Assembly (NCBI RefSeq): GCF_000719095.1
Contig: NZ_JOEH01000005.1
Span: forward strand, 1 to 64,000
Direction: 5' to 3'
DNA length: 64,000 nt
Origin: Streptacidiphilus jeojiense
GTDB taxonomy: Bacteria > Actinomycetota > Actinomycetes > Streptomycetales > Streptomycetaceae
Part shown: positions 46,911-56,158 of the stretch, piece after piece
Position numbering within the stretch: the first letter of the stretch is position 1
Layout of the letters: each line of letters begins with the position of its first letter
Made by a program: the position numbers and the translations under genes
Notes under the pieces: generated by a model
Database searches by the model: none
Told to the model about the DNA's origin: nothing
Seen by the model: only the letters and a program-made list of their open reading frames with translations

Positions 46911-47993
46911 CTACTCCGACATCCGGTGCAGCTCGTCGTGGGAGACCGGGGCGGCCGGGACGTGGGTCTCGGTCACCGGCAGCGAGGAGTCCGCGGACAG
47001 GTCGAAGGCGGAGGGCCGACGGTTGCGCCACACCATCTCCGAGCCCAGGGCGGCGACCATCGCGCCGTTGTCGGTGCAGAGCTTCATCCGGGGCACCCGC
47101 AGCTCGATGCCGGCGCGCTCGCAGCGCTCCTGCGCCATGGCCCGCAGCCGGGAGTTGGCGGCCACCCCGCCGCCGATCATCAGATGCTCCACGCCCTGGT
47201 CCAGGCAGGCCCGGACCGCCTTGCGGGTCAGCACATCGGTGACCGCCTCCTGGAAGGACGCCGCGACGTCCCGCACCGGCACCTCCTCGCCCGCCCGCCG
47301 CCGGGCCTCGATCCAGCGGGCGACGGCGGTCTTCAGCCCGGAGAAGGAGAAGTCGTAGGCGGGGTCGCGCGGACCGCTCAGCCCGCGCGGGAACCTGATC
47401 GCCGCCGGGTCGCCCTCGGCGGCGTAGCGGTCGATCACCGGACCGCCGGGGAAGCCCAGGCCCAGCACCCGGGCGACCTTGTCGAAGGCCTCGCCCGCCG
47501 CGTCGTCGATGGTCGAGCCCAGCGGGCGGACGTCGCTGGTGATGTCGGAGGTCAGCAGCAGCGACGAGTGCCCGCCGGAGACCAGCAGCGCCATCGTCGG
47601 TTCGGGCAGCCGTCCGTGCTCCAGCTGGTCCACGCAGATGTGCGAGGCCAGGTGGTTCACCCCGTACAGCGGCTTGTCCAGGGCGTAGGCGTAGGCCTTG
47701 GCGGCCGAGACGCCGACCAGCAGCGCACCGGCCAGGCCGGGGCCGGCGGTGACGGCGATGCCGTCCAGGTCGCTGGCCTTGATCCCGGCCTGGTCCAGGG
47801 CGCGCTGGACGGTGGGGACCATCGCCTCCAGGTGCGCCCGGCTGGCGATCTCCGGGACCACGCCGCCGAAGCGGCCGTGCTCCTCGACGCTGGTGGCGAC
47901 CGCGTCGGCGAGCAGGGTGGTGCCCCGGACGATGCCGACGCCGGTCTCGTCGCAGGAGGTCTCGATGCCGAGGACCAGCGGTTCGTCAGCCAT
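46911..47993 (-). CDS. tsaD: tRNA threonylcarbamoyladenosine transferase subunit TsaD
   Basis: 360 residues. It transfers threonylcarbamoyl to A37 of ANN-reading tRNAs together with TsaB and TsaE. The N-terminal [15 protein letters not shown] and the metal-binding GVNHLASHI (His residues about 110 and 114) are intact, as are [18 protein letters not shown] and the C-terminal [12 protein letters not shown]. The length is normal with a slightly extended polar tail. It starts 8 nt inside the end of rimI, so it is translationally coupled in the tsaB-rimI-tsaD operon. Confidence 0.97.
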   Translation of the reverse strand: MADEPLVLGIETSCDETGVGIVRGTTLLADAVATSVEEHGRFGGVVPEIASRAHLEAMVPTVQRALDQAGIKASDLDGIAVTAGPGLAGALLVGVSAAKAYAYALDKPLYGVNHLASHICVDQLEHGRLPEPTMALLVSGGHSSLLLTSDITSDVRPLGSTIDDAAGEAFDKVARVLGLGFPGGPVIDRYAAEGDPAAIRFPRGLSGPRDPAYDFSFSGLKTAVARWIEARRRAGEEVPVRDVAASFQEAVTDVLTRKAVRACLDQGVEHLMIGGGVAANSRLRAMAQERCERAGIELRVPRMKLCTDNGAMVAALGSEMVWRNRRPSAFDLSADSSLPVTETHVPAAPVSHDELHRMSE

Positions 47994-48540
47994 CCTGGCT
48001 CAGTGCTCCTACGTTGTCGTGGTTCTTCGTGGCGGCGTGCTTCGTTCCGGGTTCGTCCAGCCGCATCACCAGGGCGTCGACCCCGGAGGGCTGGTAGTAC
48101 TTGGGCCGGATCCCGATCGGCCGGAACCCGAAGCGCTCGTAGAGCCGCTGGGCGCGCGGGTTGTCGACCCTGACCTCCAGCAGCAGCTCCTCGCAGCCGA
48201 CCGCTGCGGCCTGGTCGATCAGCCGGGCCAGCAGCCGTCCGCCCAGGCCGCTGCCCCAGTACGGCGTGGCCGAGGCGATGGTCTGCACGTCCCCGCTGCC
48301 GGCCACCGCCATCAGCCCGGCGTAGCCGACGACCGCCCCCGCGGCGTCCTCGGCGACGGTGTACCAGCGGGTGGCGCGGGGGTGCCGGGTGTCGGCGAGT
48401 TCGGACCAGAACATCCCGGCCGACCAGGCGTCCTCCGGGAACAGCTCGCGCTCCAGCTCCAGCACCGGGGCGATGTCCCACCAGCGCATCTCCCGCAGGG
48501 CCGGGACGGCGTCCGGGCCGGGGTGGGTGCCGGGGCTCAT
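47986..48540 (-). CDS. rimI: Ribosomal-protein-alanine N-acetyltransferase RimI
   Basis: 184 residues, a GNAT-fold acetyltransferase. The core has [23 protein letters not shown] near the N-terminus, the acetyl-CoA loop [12 protein letters not shown] (about residues 110-121), then [22 protein letters not shown]. RimI acetylates the N-terminus of ribosomal protein S18 in E. coli; actinobacterial members also act on other N-termini. It is linked to tsaB (4-nt overlap upstream) and tsaD (8-nt overlap downstream), the conserved bacterial arrangement. Confidence 0.93.
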   Translation of the reverse strand: MSPGTHPGPDAVPALREMRWWDIAPVLELERELFPEDAWSAGMFWSELADTRHPRATRWYTVAEDAAGAVVGYAGLMAVAGSGDVQTIASATPYWGSGLGGRLLARLIDQAAAVGCEELLLEVRVDNPRAQRLYERFGFRPIGIRPKYYQPSGVDALVMRLDEPGTKHAATKNHDNVGALSQDG

Positions 48541-49211
48541 GCCGGGAGCACCGTCTTGTAGTTCTTGGGCACCTCGGCGTCCGGACGGCGCAGGTACAGC
48601 GGCGTCGGCGCGAGCAGCGGGCGTCCGGCGGCGAGCTCGGCGGCCGCGTAGGACGCCAGCGCCGCCGCGGACTGGTGCTCGGGCATGCCCGCCGGCACGT
48701 CGCGGAACACCTCCGGGTACAGCAGCGCGCCGGCGCCCACGGCCGGCACCTGCCCGAGCCGTTCGGCGACCTCGGCCGGACGGTCCACGTGCGGACCGTC
48801 CACGCGGGCCCCTGCGGCGTCGTAGGAGGCCCAGTACACCTCTTTGCGCCGGGCGTCCGTGGCGGCGGTGAAGGGGCCCTGCAGGCCCGCCAGGCGGGCG
48901 GCGTGGGCGATGCCGTCCAGCGTGCAGACGCCGTGCACCGGGATGCCGAGGGCGTGGCCCAGCGCGGCGGCCGTCGCCAGCCCCACCCGCAGCCCGGTGT
49001 ACGGGCCCGGACCGACGCCCACCACCAGCGCGCCGAGCTGCTCCTTGCCGACCCCGGCGGTGCGCAGCACCCGGTCGACGGCGGGAAGCAGCAGCTCACC
49101 GTGGCGCCGGGCGTCGATCTGGTCCTCGGCGGCGAGGACCACCCCGCCGTCCGTGTCCAGGAGCGCGGCGGTGACGGCGGGGGTCGCGGTGTCGAACGCA
49201 AGCAGAAGCAC
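48537..49211 (-). CDS. tsaB: tRNA threonylcarbamoyladenosine biosynthesis subunit TsaB
   Basis: 224 residues. A non-catalytic ASKHA-fold partner of TsaD. It has the N-terminal LLLAFDTATPAVTAALLD and VGVGPGPYTGLRVGLATAAALGHALGIPV blocks and lacks the metal-binding histidines of TsaD, as expected. It is first of the tsaB-rimI-tsaD operon and overlaps rimI by 4 nt. The upstream gene (49290) is divergent, so the promoter must lie in the 78-nt gap between them. Confidence 0.95.
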   Translation of the reverse strand: MLLLAFDTATPAVTAALLDTDGGVVLAAEDQIDARRHGELLLPAVDRVLRTAGVGKEQLGALVVGVGPGPYTGLRVGLATAAALGHALGIPVHGVCTLDGIAHAARLAGLQGPFTAATDARRKEVYWASYDAAGARVDGPHVDRPAEVAERLGQVPAVGAGALLYPEVFRDVPAGMPEHQSAAALASYAAAELAAGRPLLAPTPLYLRRPDAEVPKNYKTVLPA

Positions 49212-49289
49212 GGCACCAGGTTAGACGTTCCGGGGATGCGGGATGAGAAGCTGGGACTCCGCTGAGGGCAACCACCGCTGGAGGACAGA

Positions 49290-49856
49290 GTGGCAAGGAT
49301 CGGTACGGGCGCTGTCGTCACCACCCTGACGGCGTCTGCGCTCGCGCTTGTCACCGTGCTGGCGCTGCAGGCCAAGAGCTCGGCCAACGTGACCCCGGCC
49401 GCCTCCGGCAAGCCCGGGGCCTCGGCCTCCGCCTCGGCGGGCGCATCGGCGAAGGCGAGCGCCCCCAAGCCGGTCGCCGTCCCGGCGCGTTCGGGGACCG
49501 GCAAGCGGGTGGTGTACGCGCTGGGCGCCAAGCGGGTCTGGCTGGTGACCGCGGCGGGCACCGCCACCCGTACCTTCACGGTCCAGCCCAGCACGCTGAG
49601 CCCCAGCGCCGGGACCTACAACGTGTACTCCCACAGTGCCGACACCAGGACCGGTTCGGACGGTGTGGAGATCAAGAACGTGGTGATCTTCGCCCAGCGC
49701 GGCTCGACCGTCTTCGGCTTCAGCTCGGCGACGGACGGCACCACCCCGGCTCCGGACCCGGCCAAGAAGACCGGCGGCATCAGGGAGACCCTGGGCGACG
49801 GCCAGGCCCTGTTCGACTTCACCGTGGCCGGCAGCAAGGTCGTCGTCATCGCCTGA
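49290..49856 (+). CDS. Secreted YkuD-like (L,D-transpeptidase fold) protein lacking the catalytic Cys
   Basis: 188 residues. The N-terminal signal or anchor helix (VVTTLTASALALVTVLALQA) is followed by a Ser/Ala/Lys-rich linker. Residues about 72-188 follow the YkuD strand order: RVVYALGAKRVWLVTAAG, TRTFTVQPS, AGTYNVYSHS, then TGGIRETLGDGQALFDFTVAGSKVVVI. The last block aligns with the SHGCIR-xxx-DA-x-LFDF pattern of L,D-transpeptidases, but the SHGC region reads KTGG, so both the catalytic His and Cys are missing. A non-enzymatic role, such as peptidoglycan binding, is possible. The fold assignment comes from pattern alignment by eye. It is divergent from tsaB and converges on the small gene at 49866. 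Confidence 0.7.
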   Translation: MARIGTGAVVTTLTASALALVTVLALQAKSSANVTPAASGKPGASASASAGASAKASAPKPVAVPARSGTGKRVVYALGAKRVWLVTAAGTATRTFTVQPSTLSPSAGTYNVYSHSADTRTGSDGVEIKNVVIFAQRGSTVFGFSSATDGTTPAPDPAKKTGGIRETLGDGQALFDFTVAGSKVVVIA

Positions 49857-49865
49857 CCGCGCAGG

Positions 49866-50045
49866 TCAGGCGGCTTCGCGCGACTCCAGGACGATCAGCC
49901 CGGGCTCCTCGCCCGCCGTCTCCTGCTCCGCTTCCGGCTCCGTCGGCGGCGTGCTCACGGCTGCGGCCGCGCCCGTCGCGGCCAGCAGGGCGGCCACACC
50001 GACGGGCTGCTCGTCCCCGCCGGGGCGGGGGGTCGTACCGGACAT
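49866..50045 (-). CDS. Small acidic hypothetical protein downstream of tsaE
   Basis: 59 residues. ATG 50045 has a strong GGGAGG site, which supports translation. The sequence has a short Ala-rich hydrophobic stretch (GVAALLAATGAAAAV) and an acidic Glu-rich tail. No domain is recognised. It lies 94 nt downstream of tsaE on the same strand and converges with the YkuD-like gene with a 9-nt gap. A longer upstream frame exists, but it would start inside tsaE DNA without support. Confidence 0.55.
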   Translation of the reverse strand: MSGTTPRPGGDEQPVGVAALLAATGAAAAVSTPPTEPEAEQETAGEEPGLIVLESREAA

Positions 50046-50139
50046 GTCGCCTCCCGTGACCGGCTTCCAAGTGCTGGCATGCACCATCTTCCCGACAGCG
50101 CGTCGGAATAACAACCAGGGGCCGGGATCTTGTCGGGGC

Positions 50140-50658
50140 TCAGACGCCGGCAGGCCGCAGCACACCCCAGTCGGTGCCTGCCCAGCGGTCGCCCAGACCG
50201 GTGAGGGTGACCCGGCGCTCGTCGTCGCCCTCGCCCTCGTCCGGGGCCTCGTCGCCCAGGGCCCGTTCGATCCGTACCTCCAGCCGGGTCTCGGACAGCT
50301 CCTCGACCCTGCCCTCGCCCCACTCCACGACCACCACCGAGTCCGTCAGCGAGACGTCCAGGTCCAGGTCCTCCATCTGGTCCAGGCCGCCGCCGAGCCG
50401 GTAGGCGTCGACGTGGACCAGGGCCGGGCCGCCGGTCAGCGAGGGGTGCACCCGGGCGATGACGAAGGTCGGCGAGGTGACCGCGCCGCGCACGCCCAGG
50501 CCGGCGCCGAGGCCCCGGGCGAGGGTGGTCTTGCCCGCGCCCAGCTCGCCGGAGAGCAGCACCAGGTCGCCCGGGCGCAGCAGCGGGGCCAGCCCGCGGC
50601 CGAGGTCCTGCATGGCCGCGGCGTCGGGCACGGTCACGGTGGTACGGCTGCTGGCCAT
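50140..50658 (-). CDS. tsaE: tRNA threonylcarbamoyladenosine biosynthesis ATPase TsaE
   Basis: 172 residues. The P-loop GELGAGKTTLARGLG (about 38-52), then TSPTFVIARVH and VHVDAYRL, and VVVVEWGEG, the Walker-B-like block, are all present. TsaE drives the TsaB-TsaD complex by ATP hydrolysis. It lies downstream of the alpha/beta hydrolase and alr on the same strand, 60 nt after the hydrolase, so it probably belongs to the alr-hydrolase-tsaE transcript. The C-terminal tail with an Asp/Glu-rich loop is longer than in E. coli. Confidence 0.95.
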   Translation of the reverse strand: MASSRTTVTVPDAAAMQDLGRGLAPLLRPGDLVLLSGELGAGKTTLARGLGAGLGVRGAVTSPTFVIARVHPSLTGGPALVHVDAYRLGGGLDQMEDLDLDVSLTDSVVVVEWGEGRVEELSETRLEVRIERALGDEAPDEGEGDDERRVTLTGLGDRWAGTDWGVLRPAGV

Positions 50659-50718
50659 GGTGCGGTGGGTCCTTTCGACGGGGTGCTCGGCGGTCGGGTC
50701 AGGTCAGGTCGGGTCGCA

Positions 50719-52134
50719 TCAGGTCAGGGACTCGTCCACGGCCACGGCCGGGACGGTGCCGAGCGCGAGGTCCCGTACCGGCTGCGGCAGCGGTGCGCCC
50801 GAGCCCCGGGCGGCCTGCTCCAGCAGCAGCGCCAGCTGGGTGTTCACCAGGTCGGGCAGCTCCAGCATGAGCAGGTGGCCGGCGTCCGGGACGATGATCA
50901 GCTCGGCGTCCGGGAGCTCGGCGGCGATGGCCTCGCTGTGCCGGGGCGGGGTGAGCAGGTCCTTGGCCCCGCCCATGACCAGGGTGGGGATGTCGCGGAA
51001 GGCGGCCAGCGCGGTGGTCTTCTCGTGCAGGTCGAAGGCCGGGAAGAACTCCGCGACGACGTCGATCGGGGTGGCCTCCAGCAGCCTTTGGGCGAAGCGC
51101 TCCACGGCCGGGTCGACGTCCTCCCGGCCGAAGGAGAACTTGCGGTAGACCACCGAGGTCAGGTCGCTGCCCAGGCGGCGGCTGCGCTCCACCAGATCGC
51201 GCTGCCGCCCGAGCGCCTTCAGCACCCCGGGGGCGACCCGGTGCAGCATCTTCGCCCCGTAGGCGGGCAGGCCGAGGGTGACGCCGGACCAGCCGCCGGC
51301 GGTGGTGCCGAGCAGGGCGACGGCGGCCACCCGCTCGCGGAACAGTTCGGGGTGCTGGTCGGCGAGCGCCATCACGGTCATGCCGCCCATCGAGTGGCCC
51401 ACCAGGACCAGCGGCCCGGTCGGGGCGACGGCGTCGATCACCGCCTTGAGGTCGCCGCCGAGCTGGTCGATGCTGGCGGGCTCGCCGGCCAGGTGGCTGC
51501 GGCTGCGCTCGGAGCGGCCGTGGCTGCGCTGGTCCCAGAACACCAGCCGCAGGCCCTCGCGGAAGGCGGCCCGCTGGAAGTGCCAGCAGTCCTGGTTGAG
51601 GCAGTAGCCGTGGCAGAAGACCACGGTCAGCGGTGGTGTGGGCACCATGCCGAGCATGCTGCCGACGCCGGAGAGCACCCCGCCCAGCGGTCCGGCGGAG
51701 GAGGTGCCGCCGCCGGGGCGGAACCGGCCCAGCCAGCCCTTGCGCGGTGCGGAGGCCTCGGCCGCAACGGCGGCGGGCGGGGTCTGCGGCCCCTCCTGCC
51801 AGCCGGTGCCGTCCAGTTCCACGTACAGCTCGGTGCCGTCGGGGGCGGCGACGGTGCGCGGTCGGCCGCGCAGCGAGCCGAAGGTCGCGGCGGCCTCGAC
51901 CTCGGCGCCCGCCCGGCGGCGCATGTCCCGTCCGATGGTGAGGCGCTCGACGGCGACACCGGCGGCGGCGCCCGCGGCGACCACGCCCAGGGAGAGCCCG
52001 ACCAGCCCGGCCCGGCGCCAGCGGCCCGCGGCGACGTCGCTCGCCACCGAACCGGCCGCCGCCCTGACCTGCTGGACCGCCTCGACCGCGGCTCCGGCGG
52101 CCGCCCCGGCGAGGCCGCCCTCCTCGCTGCTCAT
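50719..52134 (-). CDS. Alpha/beta hydrolase with N-terminal membrane segment
   Basis: 471 residues. ATG 52134 overlaps alr by 4 nt. A helical Ala-rich N-terminus and one hydrophobic helix (LVGLSLGVVAAGAAAGVAV, about residues 45-63) precede an alpha/beta hydrolase fold. The oxyanion region is VVFCHGYCLNQDCWHFQ, the nucleophile elbow is LVGHSMGGMT (Ser in GHSMG), and the catalytic His is in DAGHLLMLE; the acid is probably Asp in MGGAKDLLTP. The substrate is unknown. The arrangement alr-hydrolase-tsaE is common in streptomycetes, which suggests an envelope-related housekeeping role, but that is inference. Confidence 0.88.
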   Translation of the reverse strand: MSSEEGGLAGAAAGAAVEAVQQVRAAAGSVASDVAAGRWRRAGLVGLSLGVVAAGAAAGVAVERLTIGRDMRRRAGAEVEAAATFGSLRGRPRTVAAPDGTELYVELDGTGWQEGPQTPPAAVAAEASAPRKGWLGRFRPGGGTSSAGPLGGVLSGVGSMLGMVPTPPLTVVFCHGYCLNQDCWHFQRAAFREGLRLVFWDQRSHGRSERSRSHLAGEPASIDQLGGDLKAVIDAVAPTGPLVLVGHSMGGMTVMALADQHPELFRERVAAVALLGTTAGGWSGVTLGLPAYGAKMLHRVAPGVLKALGRQRDLVERSRRLGSDLTSVVYRKFSFGREDVDPAVERFAQRLLEATPIDVVAEFFPAFDLHEKTTALAAFRDIPTLVMGGAKDLLTPPRHSEAIAAELPDAELIIVPDAGHLLMLELPDLVNTQLALLLEQAARGSGAPLPQPVRDLALGTVPAVAVDESLT

Positions 52135-53363
52135 CCGCCACCGCCCTCCAGGCGCTCGACCGGGGTTCCGCCCAAGGCCCCGCCCAGGGCCCCGACATAG
52201 CGCCGGGGGACTCTTACCCCGATCCGGGTGACGATCTCGTAGGAGATCGTCCCGCAGGCCCTGGCCCAGTCCTCGGCGGTGGGCTCGCCCCGGTCGCCGG
52301 GACCGAACAGCACCGCCAGGTCGCCGACCTCGGCCTGGTCGCCGCCCAGATCCAGCACGAACTGGTCCATCGCGACCCGTCCGGCGACGGTGCGCCACTT
52401 GCCGCCGAGCCAGACCGGTCCGGTGCTGCTGGCGTGCCGGGGGATGCCGTCCGCGTAGCCGACCGGGACCAGCGCCAGCGTGGTCCTGCCGGCGGTGGTG
52501 TAGGTGTGGCCGTAGCTGACGCCGTGTCCGGCCGGGACCGACTTGACCTGGGCCAGCCTGGCCTGAAGGGTCATCACCGGCCGCAGCCCGAAGTCGGCGG
52601 GGCCGCCCAGCTCGGGGACCGGGGACAGGCCGTACTGGGCCAGCCCGGCCCGGACCAGGTCGAAGTGCGCCTCCGGCATCAGCAGCGTGGCCGGGGAGTT
52701 GGCCAGATGGCGGACCTCGGGACGCAGCCCGGCCGCCTCGGCGACCGCCAGCGCCTCGCGGAAGGCCGCGAGTTGGGCCTCGTTGGCGGGGTGGCCCGGC
52801 TCGTCCGCGCAGGCGAAGTGGGACCAGACCCCGGCGACGGTGAGCAGCCCCTCGGCCTCGGCCGCGCGGGCGGCGGCGACCAGGGCGGGCCAGTCGTGCG
52901 GCTGGGCGCCGTTGCGGCCCAGCCCGGTGTCGGCCTTGAGGTGGATCCTGGCCGGACGGCCGGTGGCCCGTACCGCGGCCAGGACCTCGCGCAGCGCCCA
53001 CTCGCCGCTGACCGAGATGTCGATCTCGGCGGTCACGGCCTGCTCCCAGGGCCCCGAGGGGGTCCACAGCCAGCAGAGCACCCTGGCCCGGTCGGCGGTG
53101 ATCCCGGCCGCCCGCAGCGCCAGCGCCTCCTCGGGCGTCGCCGTACCCAGCCAGGTCACCCCGGCGTCCAGCGCCGCCAGGGCGCAGGGCACCAGTCCGT
53201 GGCCGTAGGCGTCGGCCTTGACCACGGACATGACCGCGGCCGACCCGGTACGGGCGCGCAGGGCGTCGAGGTTCCCCCGCAGCGCCGCCAGGTCGACCAG
53301 GGCTTCGGCGCGCACCGCCGGCTGGGAGTCCGGGGGGTTGCTCCCCGGGAGGTTGGAGTCCAT
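52131..53363 (-). CDS. alr: Alanine racemase
   Basis: 410 residues. This PLP enzyme makes D-alanine for peptidoglycan. The PLP Lys lies in SVVKADAYGHG (about residue 49), the catalytic Tyr in GVSYGHTY, and RAGLAQYG and PVGYADGIPR are typical blocks of the two-domain fold. All key residues are intact. ATG 53363 lies about 20 residues before the first barrel strand; the N-terminal Pro/Asn-rich extension is short. It is first of a set with the hydrolase (4-nt overlap) and tsaE. Confidence 0.96.
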   Translation of the reverse strand: MDSNLPGSNPPDSQPAVRAEALVDLAALRGNLDALRARTGSAAVMSVVKADAYGHGLVPCALAALDAGVTWLGTATPEEALALRAAGITADRARVLCWLWTPSGPWEQAVTAEIDISVSGEWALREVLAAVRATGRPARIHLKADTGLGRNGAQPHDWPALVAAARAAEAEGLLTVAGVWSHFACADEPGHPANEAQLAAFREALAVAEAAGLRPEVRHLANSPATLLMPEAHFDLVRAGLAQYGLSPVPELGGPADFGLRPVMTLQARLAQVKSVPAGHGVSYGHTYTTAGRTTLALVPVGYADGIPRHASSTGPVWLGGKWRTVAGRVAMDQFVLDLGGDQAEVGDLAVLFGPGDRGEPTAEDWARACGTISYEIVTRIGVRVPRRYVGALGGALGGTPVERLEGGGG

Positions 53364-53482
53364 TGCCGGACATTGTCCCAGACCGCGGGCGGCTCCCGGG
53401 AGTCCGGTCGACGGCGGGCCCGGATCCGGCCGGACCGGGTCGGCGGCGCTCGGACGCCGGTCGGACTCCGCTCGGACGCCGG

Positions 53483-54061
53483 TCAGGTACCGGGCTTGCG
53501 GCCGAACACCTCGACCGGGTCGTGCAGCCGGAGCACGCCCCACAGCGCACGGGCGTCCCGGTTGCTCAGGTTGACGCAGCCGTGCGAGCCCGGCGGGGTG
53601 GACATGGCCTCCTGGACGGCGTGGAACGCCTCGCCGCCGGAGAAGAACTGGCTGTACGGCATGGCGACGCCGCCGTAGAGCGAGGACCGGTGGTGGGCGT
53701 CGCGCCAGTAGACGTGCCACAGCCCGGTGCGGGTCACATGGCCCCGGCGACCGGTCCGGACCGGGACCGGGCCGAAGACCACCCGGGAGCCGACCTGCAC
53801 CCACATCCGCTGGTGGGTCAGGTCCACGCAGGCGATCCGGCCCTGCGTGGTGGGACACCGGCCGGAGGCGTTCGGCCCGGCGGCGGCCTGGGCCCGGGCG
53901 CCACCGCCCGCGACGATCCCGCCGGTGACGATCCCGGCCGCGGCCATCCCCGCCACCGCGAGCAGCACCACCGCCCGCCGCAGGCCGGCGAGCCGTCCCC
54001 CCGCACGCCGGACCCTCCTGGTCGGCTGCACCCCGCCCTCCTGCACCCTGCCCTCCAGCAC
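53483..54061 (-). CDS. L,D-transpeptidase (YkuD family)
   Basis: 192 residues. A basic, hydrophobic N-terminus (RRAVVLLAVAGMAAAGIV) serves as signal or anchor. The YkuD domain (about 68-190) begins CPTTQGRIACVDLTHQRMWV and has the catalytic SHGCVNLSNRDARALW with its Cys and His. It should form 3-3 cross-links or attach proteins in peptidoglycan outside the membrane. The reported GTG start at 54061 is uncertain; a GTG ten codons further in has a better purine-rich site. It contrasts with the Cys-less YkuD-like protein at 49290. It lies between alr and nnr on the same strand. Confidence 0.9.
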   Translation of the reverse strand: MLEGRVQEGGVQPTRRVRRAGGRLAGLRRAVVLLAVAGMAAAGIVTGGIVAGGGARAQAAAGPNASGRCPTTQGRIACVDLTHQRMWVQVGSRVVFGPVPVRTGRRGHVTRTGLWHVYWRDAHHRSSLYGGVAMPYSQFFSGGEAFHAVQEAMSTPPGSHGCVNLSNRDARALWGVLRLHDPVEVFGRKPGT

Positions 54062-54167
54062 CTGCCCTCACCGTTCCCTTTCCCGCTGTCCGTCGAAGCC
54101 GGCACACCGTCACGCTCGGCCGGCGGGACGCCTGTTCCGCTTCGGACAGTGCTTCGGACAGTACGGA

Positions 54168-55670
54168 TCAGGCCGCCCCGGTCACCCCGCGCCACGCCGC
54201 AGGGAGCGCCGCCGCCACCTCCGCGGCGGTGACCGGGCCCTCGCCGACCGTCCGCGCCGCCAGGCCGTGCAGATAGGCCGCCACCGAACCCGCGTCGACC
54301 GGCGCCAGCCCGGCCGCGAGCAGCGACCCGGCCAGCCCGGAGAGCACGTCGCCGCTGCCCGCGGTGGCCAGCCAGGGCGTTCCGGTCGGGTTGACCCGGA
54401 CCGGCGCCGCCGGATCGGGTCCGGCGACCACCGTGGTGGAGCCCTTGAGCAGCACCGTGCAGCCGTAGAGCTCGGCGATCCGGCGCGCGTAGCCGATCCG
54501 GGCCCCCTCGACCTGCTCCCGGGTGGCCTCGACCCCGGCCCCGGCCAGCAGCGCCACCGCCTCCCCGGCGTGCGGGGTCAGCAGCAGCTCGGCACGCGGC
54601 GCCGCGCCCCGGCGGGCCAGCAGCCGCAGCCCGTCCGCGTCCACCAGCACCGGCACGCCCGCGGCCAGCGCCTCCTCCAGGGTGCGTTCGGCCTCCGGGC
54701 CGTCCGACAGCCCCGGGCCGACCACCCAGGCCTGCACCCGTCCGGCGGCCTTCGGGCCGCCCTGGGTCACCAGCACCTCCGGATGCGCCCGGACCACCTC
54801 GGCCGCCGCCGGACCGGCGTAGCGCACCGCTCCGGCGCCGCCGTGCAGCGCGGACGAGACCGCGAGCACGGCCGCCCCCGGGTAGCGGTCGGAGCCGGCC
54901 GCGATGCCGACCACACCGCGCCGGTACTTGTCGCTCTCGGCCGTGGGCCGCGGCAGCAGCCCGGCGACGTCCGCGTGCTGCAGCGCCTCCACCGCGGCAG
55001 GGCCCGGCTCGATCCCGATCTCCACCAGCCGCACCACGCCCGCGTACTGCGCCCCCGGATCGACCAGCAGCCCCGGCTTGTGCGTCCCGAAGGTCACCGT
55101 CACCGTCGCGCGCACCGCCGCGCCGGCCACCTCGCCGGTGTCCGCGTCCACCCCGCTGGGCAGGTCCACCGCCACCACCGGCACCCCCGCCCGCTCCGCC
55201 GCCCGTACGTACGGCAGCGCCGAATCGCGCAGGCCGCCCCGGCCGCCGATGCCCACGATCCCGTCGACCACCAGGTCGGCCCGCCCGAGCTGGGCCAGCC
55301 CCGCGGCCTGATCCTGCGTCAGCACGCCCCCGGCGCCGAGCAGGGCCGCCGACCCGGCGGCATGGGTCCGCTCCCCCGCCAGCAGCACCGCGGTCACCCG
55401 GACCCCGCGCGCCGCCAGCCGCGCGCCGGCGAACAGGGCGTCACCACCGTTGTCCCCGCTGCCGACCAGCAGCACCACCCGGCTGCCGTAGACCCGGCGG
55501 CTGCCGCGGCCCCTTCGGCCGGCTCCCCGCTCCGCTCCCCCGGCCAGCAATTGCAGGCAGGTGGCCGCCAGGCCGGCCGCCGCCCGCTGCATCAGCGCGC
55601 CCTCGGGCAGCCGCCGCATCAGCGACTCCTCCGCCGCCCGCACCCGCTCCACCGTGTGCGCATACCGCAT
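54168..55670 (-). CDS. nnr: Bifunctional NAD(P)H-hydrate epimerase / ADP-dependent dehydratase
   Basis: 500 residues. It repairs hydrated NADH and NADPH. The N-terminal epimerase domain (1-220) has LVGSGDNGGDALFAGA and VVDGIVGIGGRGGLR. The C-terminal ribokinase-like dehydratase domain (about 225-500) has GIAAGSDRYPGAAVLA and the ATP-site GSGDVLSGLAGSLLA. Both domains are full length. It lies 37 nt upstream of the region following acpS on the same strand; the acpS-nnr order is a conserved actinobacterial arrangement, so co-transcription is likely. Confidence 0.95.
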   Translation of the reverse strand: MRYAHTVERVRAAEESLMRRLPEGALMQRAAAGLAATCLQLLAGGAERGAGRRGRGSRRVYGSRVVLLVGSGDNGGDALFAGARLAARGVRVTAVLLAGERTHAAGSAALLGAGGVLTQDQAAGLAQLGRADLVVDGIVGIGGRGGLRDSALPYVRAAERAGVPVVAVDLPSGVDADTGEVAGAAVRATVTVTFGTHKPGLLVDPGAQYAGVVRLVEIGIEPGPAAVEALQHADVAGLLPRPTAESDKYRRGVVGIAAGSDRYPGAAVLAVSSALHGGAGAVRYAGPAAAEVVRAHPEVLVTQGGPKAAGRVQAWVVGPGLSDGPEAERTLEEALAAGVPVLVDADGLRLLARRGAAPRAELLLTPHAGEAVALLAGAGVEATREQVEGARIGYARRIAELYGCTVLLKGSTTVVAGPDPAAPVRVNPTGTPWLATAGSGDVLSGLAGSLLAAGLAPVDAGSVAAYLHGLAARTVGEGPVTAAEVAAALPAAWRGVTGAA

Positions 55671-55707
55671 GGCCCACTCCTCAGCCGCCGACGACCCGGA
55701 TCACGGC

Positions 55708-56076
55708 TCAACCCTCCGCGATCACCACCGCCGACGCTACGCCCGCGTCATGGCTCAGTGAGAGATGCCACGACCGCACGCCCAACTGCTCCGCCCGAGC
55801 CGCCACCGTGCCGCGTACCGCCAGCAGCGGTCGGCCGGACGGCTCGGTGCTCACCTCCGCGTCGGTCCAGGCCATTCCGCCCGGCGCGCCGAGCGCCTTG
55901 GCCAGCGCCTCCTTGGCCGCGAACCGGGCCGCCAGCGAGGCCGCGCCGCGCCGCTCCCCGCTCGGCAGCACCAGCTCGGCCTCGGTGAACAGCCGCTGGG
56001 CCAGGTTCGGCGTGCGCAGCAGCGACGCCTCGAAGCGTGCGATCTCCGCCACATCGATGCCGACCCCGATGATCAT
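55708..56076 (-). CDS. acpS: Holo-[acyl-carrier-protein] synthase AcpS
   Basis: 122 residues. It transfers 4'-phosphopantetheine from CoA to acyl carrier proteins. The metal-binding start [16 protein letters not shown] and the second motif [12 protein letters not shown] are intact, and WHLSLSHD completes the family signature. The length is standard. It is first of the acpS-nnr pair. The regulator at 56159 is divergent, so the promoter region is the 82-nt gap between them. Confidence 0.97.
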   Translation of the reverse strand: MIIGVGIDVAEIARFEASLLRTPNLAQRLFTEAELVLPSGERRGAASLAARFAAKEALAKALGAPGGMAWTDAEVSTEPSGRPLLAVRGTVAARAEQLGVRSWHLSLSHDAGVASAVVIAEG

Positions 56077-56158
56077 TCGCAACTCCCTCGTCCCCCGCCC
56101 GGCGGCAAGGTCACCCCATCGTGCACCAGGGGCGCCCGATTGCCTGGACAATGGGCGG

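Noticed and set aside
45253..49594. Long minus-strand frames at 45253-47031 and 47657-49594
   Set aside because: They run through the real tsaD, rimI and tsaB frames and the methyltransferase with Pro/Arg-rich, domain-free sequence. The overlapping genes have clear family motifs.
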